The position numbers and the translations under genes are program-made. Positions 33,291 to 41,592 of a DNA stretch of 64,000 nucleotides are shown in pieces. A model generated the notes under the pieces. That model saw only the letters and a program-made list of their open reading frames with translations, did no database searches and was not told the DNA's origin. The first letter of the stretch is position 1, and each line of letters begins with the position of its first letter. The stretch comes from CAMFLJ01 sp965279255 (GTDB lineage: Bacteria > Actinomycetota > Acidimicrobiia > Acidimicrobiales > Acidimicrobilacustridaceae): the NCBI GenBank assembly GCA_965279255.1, contig OZ257146.1, forward strand, positions 62,001-126,000. Direction: 5' to 3'.

Positions 33291-33305
33291 TCGGAACCGT
33301 TCCGA
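33291..33305. promoter_or_regulatory. Inverted repeat upstream of the MDR gene
   Basis: TCGGAAC-C-GTTCCGA, 7-bp perfect arms with a 1-bp centre, ending 26 bp before the ATG. It sits in the divergent gap between the MFS and MDR genes; the rest of the 281-bp gap shows nothing else convincing. Candidate operator. Confidence 0.45.
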
Positions 33306-33331
33306 CGCATTCCATGCAGAAGGGGTCAACC

Positions 33332-34354
33332 ATGCGGATCACGACACGGAACCAGAAGGCGACCTACGACGCCGAAACCTGGACGATGCGAGCCGTCGTC
33401 CAGGACGCCTACGGGACGACGCAGAACTGGCGACTGGCTGACGTGCCCCGGCCCGAGATCAAGCCCGACGAGGTGCTGGTGGGTGTCCGTGCGGCCGGGC
33501 TCGACCGAGGTACATGGCACATGATGACCGGACGGCCGTACCTCATCCGTGCCCTCGGATTCGGCCTTCGGGGACCCAAGAACCGCGTCCCTGGGCTCGC
33601 GACGGCAGGCACCGTCGTCGCGATCGGCAGCGCGGTCACCCGCTTCTCGGTGGGCGACGACGTCTACGGCGTCAGTCGCGGGGCGTACGCCGAGTTCGCG
33701 GCGGCGCCCGAGGGCAAGCTCGTCCGCATGCCGTCCAGCCTGTCGTTCGAGCAGGCGGCGGCCGTGCCCGTGTCCGCCACTTCTGCGTTGCAGGCCGTCC
33801 AGCTCGGTCGTGTCGAAGCCGGGAAGTCGGTCCTGGTTCTCGGCGCATCCGGCGGGGTCGGGACCTTCGCCACGCAGATCGCCAAGGCTCTCGGAGCCGA
33901 GGTCACGGGCGTCGGCAGCACCACCAAGGTCCATCTCGTTCGGTCGATCGGCGCCGACCACGTCATCGACTACATCACGCACGACGTCACCGACGGCTCT
34001 CGGCGCTACGACGTCGTGCTCGACCTCGGCGGCAGCACACCGCTCCGGAAGCTCCGCAGGACGCTGACTCCGAAGGGGACCCTCGTGATCGTCGGCGGTG
34101 AGAACAAGGGCAAGTGGACCGGCGGGTTCGGTCGCAGCCTTCGAGCACCCGCATGGTCTCTCGTTCTCGGACAGCGGCTGACTGCGCTCAGCTCGAACGA
34201 GCGCTACCCCAGCCTCGAGGAGGTGACCGAGCTCATCAGCGCCGGCAAGGTCGCACCGGTGGTCGATCGCACGTTCACGCTGGACCATGCCGACGCTGCG
34301 ATGCATCGCCTCGAGGGAGGACAGGCACTCGGCAAGATCGTGATCACGATCTGA
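33332..34354 (+). CDS. Zinc-free MDR oxidoreductase (quinone oxidoreductase-like)
   Basis: A 340-residue medium-chain dehydrogenase/reductase. The N-terminal GroES-like part lacks the zinc cysteine/His set, and the nucleotide-binding motif is LVLGASGGVGTFATQIAKALG, as in NADPH-dependent quinone or enone reductases. EVTGVGST and LGKIVITI at the end are typical. AAGGGGTCAACC precedes the ATG. It probably reduces electrophilic alkenes or quinones. Immediately convergent with the SARP regulator gene. Confidence 0.9.
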   Translation: MRITTRNQKATYDAETWTMRAVVQDAYGTTQNWRLADVPRPEIKPDEVLVGVRAAGLDRGTWHMMTGRPYLIRALGFGLRGPKNRVPGLATAGTVVAIGSAVTRFSVGDDVYGVSRGAYAEFAAAPEGKLVRMPSSLSFEQAAAVPVSATSALQAVQLGRVEAGKSVLVLGASGGVGTFATQIAKALGAEVTGVGSTTKVHLVRSIGADHVIDYITHDVTDGSRRYDVVLDLGGSTPLRKLRRTLTPKGTLVIVGGENKGKWTGGFGRSLRAPAWSLVLGQRLTALSSNERYPSLEEVTELISAGKVAPVVDRTFTLDHADAAMHRLEGGQALGKIVITI

Positions 34355-34414
34355 CACCGCGTCAGCGTCGGGTCACTCGAGCAGCGCGCTCGCTCAGCGA
34401 GGTGGCGGCAGCGA

Positions 34415-37400
34415 CTACGCGCTCGCCGAACGAACCCAGTTCGCGTCGACGCGGTCGGCATCGACCAGTCGGTGCCCGCCGGCCGCCATCACCGCGTCGG
34501 CATCGCCGAGAAACGCGAGGGCCTGCTCGAGGTCTCCGTTCTCGGCCTGTCGGCGGGCCAACGCGTCGAGGGCGAGCACTTCCACCTCGCGATCTCCGGC
34601 CTCGCGGGCCTGTGTGAGCACGGTCTCGAGCCTCCTATCTGTGTCGGTCGGAGCCCTGGTCTCGTCCATCGCTGCGACAAGGCAGTCGGCGAGGCGGGCC
34701 TGGTCTCCGCCGCCGGAGGCCAGATACCAGCCCTGTGCTTCACGGGCGAGCGCGAAGGCCTCGTGGGCGTCGCCTCGACGGCGGAGGACCTGCGCGAGCC
34801 ACAGGCGGGCGAGGGTCGCGACGCGCAGGTCGCCGGCCGCGCGGGCAGTGTCGACGGCCCGACGGAGGGTGCCGACCGCCTTTTCGAGGTCGCCGAGTTG
34901 TTGCTCGGCCCGGCCGAGGTTGGCCAGGTGATAGGCCTCGGCGCTGGCGAAACCCTGGCGACTGGATGCCTCGGCCGCCCGTCCGAAGTGGTCACACGCG
35001 TCCGAGAAGCGGCGGTCGCTCTGGGCCACGCCGCCCAGCATCGCCTCCATGTGGACGATCAACCAGGGGTCACCGACCTCGGCGAGGAGCCGGGTCGCCT
35101 CAGCGCACGCCTGCACTGCGGCGGCAGGGTCACCGGCGGCGACGCCGATGTGGGCCGTCAGGACCCAGCTCACGGACTGCTCCCACCCGCGGTCGACCTC
35201 GGCGAACACCAACCGCGACCGTTCGAGGAGCCGCAGGGCTTCGGCGAACTCGCCCTTCTGGGACAGCACATAGGCGAGGAAGAGATCCGCTCGGGCGCCG
35301 GTGGCGCGGTCATCGAGGTCGGGCAACTGCTCGATCGCACCGTTCACTGCCGTATGGCCTTGCTCGACATCCCCGGCCGCCGCGTCGAGCCAACCGAGCA
35401 GAAGGAGCCCCTCGACCTGCAGCTCTCGCGGAGCGAGACCGTCTGCGGCGGCGAGGGAAGCGGACAGTCTCTGGGCACCTTGGACGTCGCCGAGGACGAT
35501 CCACACCCAGCCGAAGCCGCAGGCGATGGTCAGGCCCAGGACCGGGTCGTTGAGGGCGGCCCACTCGAGGGCGGCGTCGATGTTCGCTCTCTCGGTCCGT
35601 GCGAAGTCGATGTGAAGGGGCTGCCCGGGACCCGTTGCACCGCGCTCGGCCTGGGCCGCCGCTGTTGCGACCCACCCAGCGTGCGCCGCGAGCGCCGCCG
35701 GCCCCTCGCCACTCTCTGCCAGACGATCGAAGGCGTAGGCGCGAACGCTGTCGAGCAGCCAGTAGCGCACCGACCCGTCATCCCTGCGTTCAACCGTGAC
35801 GAGGGACCGATCGACCAGGCGACCGACGACGTCGACCGCGGCCTCGTCGGGGACACCCAGTGCATGGAGGACGGCTTCGACCCCGTCGAGGGGCGCGCCG
35901 CCGACGAAGCAGGCGACGGCCCACAGCCCACGCTGGTCGTCCGGGAAGAGGAGGTCGTAGCTCCAGCCCACCGCGGCCGCCAGCGTTCGTTGTCGTTCGG
36001 GCCGCCGGCCCGTTGGGTCGCGCAGCAGACTGAAGCGGTCCGACAGCCGTCGTGAGATCTCCGGTAGCGACAACGACTTGGTGCGGGCGGCCGCCAGCTC
36101 GATCGCGAGCGGTAAGCCGTCGAGCGAGCGACACACCGCCTCGAGGGTGTCCCTCTCATCGGAGTCGAGGACGCCCTGCCCGGCGTCACCGGCGCGCTCG
36201 GCGAAGAGTGTCACGGCGTCGGTGAACTCCAGCGGATCGACGCTGTAGACCCGCTCCCCGTCCATCCCCAGAGGGACCTGGCTCGTGGCCAGCACGCGAA
36301 CGCCCGATCCGGCGCGCAGGAGCGTTCCGACCAGATCCGCGGCGGAGTCGAGCACGTGTTCACAGTTGTCGAGCACGATCAGGATGTCCGCACCTCGGAG
36401 ACGCTCGACCAGGGCCGCTTCCGAGGAGCCGCTCGCGTTGAGCGAGTCAGCGACGACATCACCGACGGCGGGGTCGGTGCGCGCCGATTCGAGGCGAACG
36501 AGCCATGCGCCGTCGGCCGCGTCGGCCCCGCGCGCAACCTCGAGCGCGAGCCGGGTCTTGCCGACCCCAGCGGGCCCGACGAGCGTCACCAGGCGTTTGG
36601 TGGCGACCAGGTCGGCCACCTCGGCGCACTCGGTCATCCGGCCGACCAGCGTGGACGACAGCGGGGGCAGGTTCCCGCCCTCCGCCGATCGCGTCAGCGG
36701 GGGCATCGGCGCGGCGGGCGCATCGAGGGCATGGTCGTGCTCGAGGACCTGCTGTTCGAGCCTCTGTAGCTCGCGCCCGGGCTCGAGCCCGAGCTCTTCG
36801 ACCAGGTGCTCCCGGACCGAGCGATAGGCGGCGAGCGCGTCGGCCTGGCGGCCGTCGCGATAGAGCGCCGTGATGAGGAGCGCCCACAGCCCTTCCCGCA
36901 ACGGGTGGGCGGCCACCAGCTCCTGGAGCTCCGCGACGATCTCCCCGGTGGCGCCCAGATCGACCCTCGCCCCGAGGCTGTCCTCGACAAGGCGCAGGCG
37001 TAGCTCTTCCGCCTGGGAGCGGAACGGCCTGAGCCATTCGGCGTCGTTCGCGTCGAAGAGGCTTTCGGCGCGGAACAGCGCCAGGGCTGCGGAGCACGCG
37101 TCCAACGCCGCGGCGGGGTCGCCCGCCTGCCGCAGGGCCGTGACCTGATCCGCTCTTCGGACGATGTCCAACGCGTCGACCGAGCCGGGATCGATCGCCA
37201 GGGTGTAGCCGATCTGCCCACCGACGATGAGTGCCGGATCACCGAGCGCCCGTCGAAGTCGGGACACCATCGACTGGACCGTGTTGTTCCTCGTCGACAT
37301 CGCCTCATCGGCCCACACGTCTTCGAGGAGCCGCTCCCTCGAGACCATGGTGCCGGCGGCCACGGCGAGTCGCATGAGCAGCTCGGTCGTCCTGCCGGTG

Positions 37401-37465
37401 GGTATGGCGAGGAGCTGACCGTCGCGGCGGACCTCCACCGGTCCCAGGAGCGCGACTGAGATCAC
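34415..37465 (-). CDS. SARP-type (BTAD) transcriptional regulator with NTPase and TPR domains
   Basis: A 1016-residue AfsR-like regulator. Order: OmpR-type winged helix (about 1-95; NNTVQSMVSRLRRALG is the recognition region), bacterial transcriptional activation domain (about 96-245), NB-ARC-type NTPase with Walker A VGPAGVGKTRL near residue 300, ILIVLDNCEHV as Walker B and LATSQVPLG as sensor, then C-terminal TPR-like helices (about 600-990). Such proteins activate adjacent gene clusters by binding direct repeats with an 11-bp period. Exactly such a repeat lies between it and the divergent operon at 37545. Confidence 0.93.
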   Translation of the reverse strand: MISVALLGPVEVRRDGQLLAIPTGRTTELLMRLAVAAGTMVSRERLLEDVWADEAMSTRNNTVQSMVSRLRRALGDPALIVGGQIGYTLAIDPGSVDALDIVRRADQVTALRQAGDPAAALDACSAALALFRAESLFDANDAEWLRPFRSQAEELRLRLVEDSLGARVDLGATGEIVAELQELVAAHPLREGLWALLITALYRDGRQADALAAYRSVREHLVEELGLEPGRELQRLEQQVLEHDHALDAPAAPMPPLTRSAEGGNLPPLSSTLVGRMTECAEVADLVATKRLVTLVGPAGVGKTRLALEVARGADAADGAWLVRLESARTDPAVGDVVADSLNASGSSEAALVERLRGADILIVLDNCEHVLDSAADLVGTLLRAGSGVRVLATSQVPLGMDGERVYSVDPLEFTDAVTLFAERAGDAGQGVLDSDERDTLEAVCRSLDGLPLAIELAAARTKSLSLPEISRRLSDRFSLLRDPTGRRPERQRTLAAAVGWSYDLLFPDDQRGLWAVACFVGGAPLDGVEAVLHALGVPDEAAVDVVGRLVDRSLVTVERRDDGSVRYWLLDSVRAYAFDRLAESGEGPAALAAHAGWVATAAAQAERGATGPGQPLHIDFARTERANIDAALEWAALNDPVLGLTIACGFGWVWIVLGDVQGAQRLSASLAAADGLAPRELQVEGLLLLGWLDAAAGDVEQGHTAVNGAIEQLPDLDDRATGARADLFLAYVLSQKGEFAEALRLLERSRLVFAEVDRGWEQSVSWVLTAHIGVAAGDPAAAVQACAEATRLLAEVGDPWLIVHMEAMLGGVAQSDRRFSDACDHFGRAAEASSRQGFASAEAYHLANLGRAEQQLGDLEKAVGTLRRAVDTARAAGDLRVATLARLWLAQVLRRRGDAHEAFALAREAQGWYLASGGGDQARLADCLVAAMDETRAPTDTDRRLETVLTQAREAGDREVEVLALDALARRQAENGDLEQALAFLGDADAVMAAGGHRLVDADRVDANWVRSASA

Positions 37466-37501
37466 CGGCGCAGGCTATGGGCTGCGAGTCGCTCTGTCAG
37501 C

Positions 37502-37522
37502 GGTGCACCAGTGGTGCACCAG
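37502..37522. promoter_or_regulatory. Direct repeat with 11-bp period (candidate SARP box)
   Basis: GGTGCACCAG at 37502-37511 and again at 37513-37522, spaced one helical turn. It lies in the 79-bp divergent gap between the SARP gene (start 37465) and the 37545 operon. SARP proteins typically bind tandem repeats with this period. Confidence 0.6.
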
Positions 37523-37544
37523 CGGGTCGGCGGACAGTCGGGTC

Positions 37545-37907
37545 ATGCGAACCACCGACCGCCGAGAGCTCATCCGGCAACTGACCCGCGAGATGGCCGG
37601 CAAAGCGACCCCTGTGGGGTCCGACACCAGCCGCGAGTTGACTGTCGCAGTCGCCGCGGCGCTGCTCGCCGAGTCCGCCGACGAGCTCCTCAACGACGCC
37701 GAGCGCCTCGCCCGCTCGACCCAGGACCGCCAGTTCGTAGCCATCGCCGCCGCCTTCGTCGCGGGAGATCACGACCGGGTCGACGCCCTCGCACGCGACC
37801 ACCTCCTCGACCATCCGACCAGGCCGGTCCTGGGCTGGATCGTCGCCCACAGCCGCCGGGCCATGTCCGGCGACCCATCGAGCACCACGACAAGGAGAAG
37901 GCCATGA
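37545..37907 (+). CDS. Small helical protein of unknown function
   Basis: A 120-residue, mostly helical, soluble protein (MRTTDRRELIRQLTREM ... ELTVAVAAALLAESADELLNDAERLA ... DRQFVAIAAAFVAGDHDRVDALARDHL). The second half looks like one or two TPR-like helical hairpins, short and without signal peptide. Its stop overlaps the next gene's ATG (ATGA), so the two are co-translated. No known family recognised; given the operon it may act with the double hydrolase or the SARP regulator. Confidence 0.7.
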   Translation: MRTTDRRELIRQLTREMAGKATPVGSDTSRELTVAVAAALLAESADELLNDAERLARSTQDRQFVAIAAAFVAGDHDRVDALARDHLLDHPTRPVLGWIVAHSRRAMSGDPSSTTTRRRP

Positions 37908-40063
37908 CCACCATCGAAGAAGCCCACGACACATCAGCTACCGACCCGCCAACGAGCCGCCGAGGTCACATCGGCCGGCTCACAGCCTTCAGCATGACGG
38001 CCGGGGCGGCCACCGCCCTGATCCTCACCCTCGGGCCCTTCGGAGGGACGACCGAACCGGTGATCACCGGAGTCGCCCTCCTCGCCTTTGCCGCCAGTTG
38101 GGCACTGCTCGCCACGCTGTCAGCGCGCCGCACCGACCAACCCCAGCGCTGGGCGTGGGTGCCGGCTTTGCTCATGGCGGCCGGGGGGCTTCTCAGCCTG
38201 GCGGTTCGGCCCGGCATCGACTCGATGCGGGTGGCCGGGTGGGTCTGGCCGATTGCGCTGGTCGCCCTGGCAGTCTGGATGGTCGTCCAGGCGCGGCGCT
38301 CGATGCGCAGCTGGGCCCGCCGCGTCGTGCTCTACCCGATCTTCGCCCTCATGGTCGCCGGAGGCCTCGGCGCCGCCTACGAGACCGTTCGCGAAACCCA
38401 GGATCGGTCAACCCACGTCATGCCCGGCGAGCTGGTCGACGTCGGCGGTCACCGCCTCCACATCGACTGCACCGGTACCGGGAGCCCGACCGTGGTGCTC
38501 GAGGCCGGTCTCGGTGCCTCTTCGCCGATCATGGCCGGCTGGATCGCACCCGCAGTTGCCCCCACCACCCGGGTCTGCGTGTACGACCGCGCCGGCAAAG
38601 GCTGGAGTGACCCGGCGCCGGAAGGCCAGGACGGCGTGGCCGTGGTCTCGGACCTCCACACGCTCCTGGAGCGTCACGGTGAGACCGGACCCTTCGTCAT
38701 CGCGGGACACTCCAGCGGTGGCGTGTACGGCCAGGCGTTCGCGGCCACCTACCCCGACGAGATCGCCGGGCTCGTGCTCATCGACTCCCAACCCGCCAGC
38801 GCCCTCACCCGCCTTCCCGGCTACGACCAGATGTACTCGTGGCTGCGACGGGCCAGCGGCATCGGCCCCTCTGTTTCCCGCTTCGGTCTCATGCGACTGG
38901 TGATCACCGCAACGGCCGGATCGCTCCCCGAGCCCCAGCGAAGCGAGGAAGACGCCTTCGAATCCTCGGCCGACCAGGCCCGCAGCACCCGCGAGGAGCT
39001 CGAGGCCCTTCCCGCAGCGATGGAACGGGCCCGGGGCCTGACGACGCTCGGGGACAAGCCCGTGGCAGTCGTCACCGCCGAGAAGGAGGCCCAGAAAGGC
39101 TGGCTACCCCTTCAGGACGAGATGACCGCCTTGTCGACCAACAGCGTCCACCACGTGATCCACGACGCCACCCACAGCTCGCTGGTCGAGGACCAGACGG
39201 ACGCGGGCAACTCCAGCGGAGCGATCCTCGACGTCGTGGCGGCGGTGCGCACCCACGCAGCCGTCGCCCCCGCGACGCAGGGAGCTCTCACGCCCGTCGC
39301 CCGCCCGTCGCGACCCGTTGACGTGCTCGTCGCCGTGCGCGGCGCCCAGATGCACGTCCGCTGCGTCGGGAACGGCGAAGCCACGGTGCTGCTGATCTCG
39401 GGGTTCGAGACCAGCGGTGAGATCTGGGGCTCGGTCATGCCGGCCGTCTCCGAGCGGAGTCGTGTTTGCACCTACGACCGGTTCGGAACCGGAACGAGTG
39501 GTCCGCCGCCCGAGACGCAGACCTTCGCCTCCCAGGCCGACGACCTCCGTGACGCCCTCCGATCCATGAACGAGCCCGGCCCCTTCGTCGTGGTCGGCCA
39601 CTCGTTCGGCGGGTCCCAGGCGGTCACCTTCTCGGCGGCGTACCCCGACGACGTCCGTGGGCTCGTCCTTCTCGACGCCAGCCCGACCACCTGGCAGTCG
39701 GCATCGTGCGCCGTGCCCGACGACGGGTCTCCCAGCGCCCAGGGGTTCCGCCAGGTCTGCGCGATGACGTCGTCGCCGGCGAACAATGCTGAGCATCTCG
39801 ACGGTCCGGCGGCGTTCGGCCAGGTCGCCACCATCGACTCGCTGGGCAGCGTCCCCATGATCGTCATCACCGCCGCAGCCCATCCGTGGGGGCTCGGGCC
39901 GGAGCAGCACGACCGACTCGACGAGGTCTGGCACGCAGGACAAGCGCACTGGGTCTCGTTGTCGTCGTCGGCACGCTTCATGTCGGTCGAGGGCACCGGC
40001 CACAACATCCAGGTCGACAGGCCAGACGTGGTCATCCAACAGATCGGGGAGCTGCTCCCGTGA
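37904..40063 (+). CDS. Membrane protein with two tandem alpha/beta-hydrolase domains
   Basis: A 719-residue protein. About four transmembrane helices span residues ~28-160. They are followed by two alpha/beta-hydrolase domains of the same type: the first has the nucleophile motif VIAGHSSGGVYG and the second VVGHSFGGSQA. Each begins with the same kind of strand (VDVGGHRLHIDCTGTGSPTVVLEAG and VRGAQMHVRCVGNGEATVLLISG). His candidates are DATHSS in the first and EGTGHNIQ in the second. The internal repeat suggests duplication. The ATG has AAGGAGAAGGCC before it. Probably an outward- or inward-facing ester hydrolase; substrate unknown. Confidence 0.85.
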   Translation: MTTIEEAHDTSATDPPTSRRGHIGRLTAFSMTAGAATALILTLGPFGGTTEPVITGVALLAFAASWALLATLSARRTDQPQRWAWVPALLMAAGGLLSLAVRPGIDSMRVAGWVWPIALVALAVWMVVQARRSMRSWARRVVLYPIFALMVAGGLGAAYETVRETQDRSTHVMPGELVDVGGHRLHIDCTGTGSPTVVLEAGLGASSPIMAGWIAPAVAPTTRVCVYDRAGKGWSDPAPEGQDGVAVVSDLHTLLERHGETGPFVIAGHSSGGVYGQAFAATYPDEIAGLVLIDSQPASALTRLPGYDQMYSWLRRASGIGPSVSRFGLMRLVITATAGSLPEPQRSEEDAFESSADQARSTREELEALPAAMERARGLTTLGDKPVAVVTAEKEAQKGWLPLQDEMTALSTNSVHHVIHDATHSSLVEDQTDAGNSSGAILDVVAAVRTHAAVAPATQGALTPVARPSRPVDVLVAVRGAQMHVRCVGNGEATVLLISGFETSGEIWGSVMPAVSERSRVCTYDRFGTGTSGPPPETQTFASQADDLRDALRSMNEPGPFVVVGHSFGGSQAVTFSAAYPDDVRGLVLLDASPTTWQSASCAVPDDGSPSAQGFRQVCAMTSSPANNAEHLDGPAAFGQVATIDSLGSVPMIVITAAAHPWGLGPEQHDRLDEVWHAGQAHWVSLSSSARFMSVEGTGHNIQVDRPDVVIQQIGELLP

Positions 40064-40142
40064 TCCATTTCACCCGCTGCGCCGACAGGCAGATCATCTC
40101 TACCCTGAGGCCCCGTCCCAGTCCGAACCACTACGGAAGCCG

Positions 40143-41084
40143 GTGATCGCCGTGGAAGCACAGTCCTATGACGTGGTGGTGATCGGCGGTGGGGCGGCTG
40201 GTCTCAGCGCGGCGCTCGTGCTCGGACGGGCGCGGCGCCGCGTCGTGGTCATCGATGCCGGCGCCCCCCGCAACGCGCCCGCCGCGCACATGCACGGCTT
40301 CCTCTCCCGCGACGGAATGCCACCATCAGAGCTCCTCGGAGCCGGACGAGCCGAGGTGAGCCGCTACGGGGTGGACCTGATCGACGACCAGGTGGCAACC
40401 ATCGAGCCCGGATTCGTCGTTCGCCTCGCCGCCAAGGAGCTGCGGGCCAGACGGATCCTGATCGCGACCGGTGCCCACGACGTACTGCCGACGCTCCCCG
40501 GCGTCCAGGAGCGGTGGGGTCGGGATCTCCTGCATTGTCCCTACTGCCACGGCTGGGAGGTCCGCGACCAACCCTTGGGAGTGCTCGGCACCATTCCCGG
40601 ATCGGTCGACCACGCCCTCCTCGTTCGGCAATGGTCCGCCGACGTCATCTTCTTCGCCCACACCTACCCACTGACCGCCGGTGAGCTCGACCAGCTCGAA
40701 GCGCGCGACATCCAGGTCGTTCGCGGGGAGGTCACGCGACTGGTCGTCGACTCCGATCAGTTGTCCGGGGTCGAACTCGCTGATGGACGCGTGATCGACC
40801 GCAACGCAGTCTTCCTCCGACCCGACATCGCCTCACACCCCGATGGTCCGTTCACAGCTCTGGGCTGCACGGTCGACGATAAGGGTTTCCTCGTCGTCGA
40901 CGGGACCGGGCGGACGAGCGATCCCGGGGTGTGGGCCGCCGGCAACGCCAGCGACCCGAGAGCTCAGGTGATCACCGCAGCCGGCGCCGGATCGGCCGCG
41001 GCGATCGCCATCAACGCCGACCTGGTTCGGGACGACGTTGCGCAAGGTGCCGAGCGCGCTCTCAGGCGGTCGCGGAGCTCGTAG
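40143..41084 (+). CDS. Thioredoxin-reductase-like FAD/NAD(P) oxidoreductase
   Basis: A 313-residue flavoprotein: FAD motif VVVIGGGAAGLSAALVLGRARRRVVVIDAG, redox pair in HCPYCHGWEV (CxxC), and the C-terminal FAD motif TSDPGVWAAGNASD. The NAD(P) loop, usually GGGxSA, is altered (GVLGTIPGSVDHALLV), so cofactor preference or activity may differ from true thioredoxin reductase. It belongs to the low-molecular-weight TrxB-like group without an adjacent thioredoxin. Starts GTG or a GTG three codons later. Confidence 0.87.
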   Translation: MIAVEAQSYDVVVIGGGAAGLSAALVLGRARRRVVVIDAGAPRNAPAAHMHGFLSRDGMPPSELLGAGRAEVSRYGVDLIDDQVATIEPGFVVRLAAKELRARRILIATGAHDVLPTLPGVQERWGRDLLHCPYCHGWEVRDQPLGVLGTIPGSVDHALLVRQWSADVIFFAHTYPLTAGELDQLEARDIQVVRGEVTRLVVDSDQLSGVELADGRVIDRNAVFLRPDIASHPDGPFTALGCTVDDKGFLVVDGTGRTSDPGVWAAGNASDPRAQVITAAGAGSAAAIAINADLVRDDVAQGAERALRRSRSS

Positions 41085-41199
41085 CTCTGGTTCGCGTGTC
41101 GAGATCTTGCCGAGGATCGTCGCTCACCATCACCGGTCGTCCTGACCCAAATCGCCGTCGAGGTTCGGCCGAGCGGCGCAATCGGTTAGAGACACAGTC

Positions 41200-41592
41200 A
41201 TGAAGTTGCAGCATCACTTCGCTGACGAGATGCAGAGCGTGTCCGACGCCCGGTCGTGGGTCGGGCAGCTGTGCCGTTCCCTCGGCTGCGGCGACGTGTG
41301 CGCCACGATGCAGCTCGTCATCGACGAGCTCGTCACCAACGCCTTCGTGCACGCCCAGACCTCCGCCACGGTCACCATCTGGCTCGTCGACGGGGTCCTC
41401 CACGGGGCGGTCCGTGACTTCGGTGGCGGAGAGGTGCGCCGCCGGGAATCGGTCGGGCCGGATCAGATCGGCGGGTGGGGCCTACAGCTCGTGGAGGGCC
41501 TCACCACCGAGTGGCGGGTGGACTACCACCCGATCGGCAAGACCGTGACGTTCAGCGTGGCGTGCCCTGCACCGACCGACTCCGGCCCCTAG
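41200..41592 (+). CDS. RsbW/SpoIIAB-like ATP-binding protein
   Basis: A 130-residue HATPase_c protein. N-box LVIDELVTNAFVHA, then a degenerate D/G region (VRDFGGGE) and G-box-like GGWGLQLVEGL. Stand-alone proteins like this are anti-sigma factors or regulatory kinases of the RsbW type, controlling stress sigma factors by partner switching. No sigma factor or anti-anti-sigma gene is adjacent. Its TAG stop overlaps the stop of the SDR gene on the other strand (shared CTAG). Confidence 0.88.
   Translation: MKLQHHFADEMQSVSDARSWVGQLCRSLGCGDVCATMQLVIDELVTNAFVHAQTSATVTIWLVDGVLHGAVRDFGGGEVRRRESVGPDQIGGWGLQLVEGLTTEWRVDYHPIGKTVTFSVACPAPTDSGP

Noticed and set aside
40143..41084. Calling the flavoprotein a true thioredoxin reductase (TrxB)
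   Set aside because: It has CPYC and FAD motifs, but the NAD(P)-binding GxGxxA loop is altered and no thioredoxin gene is adjacent, so only a TrxB-like label is supported.
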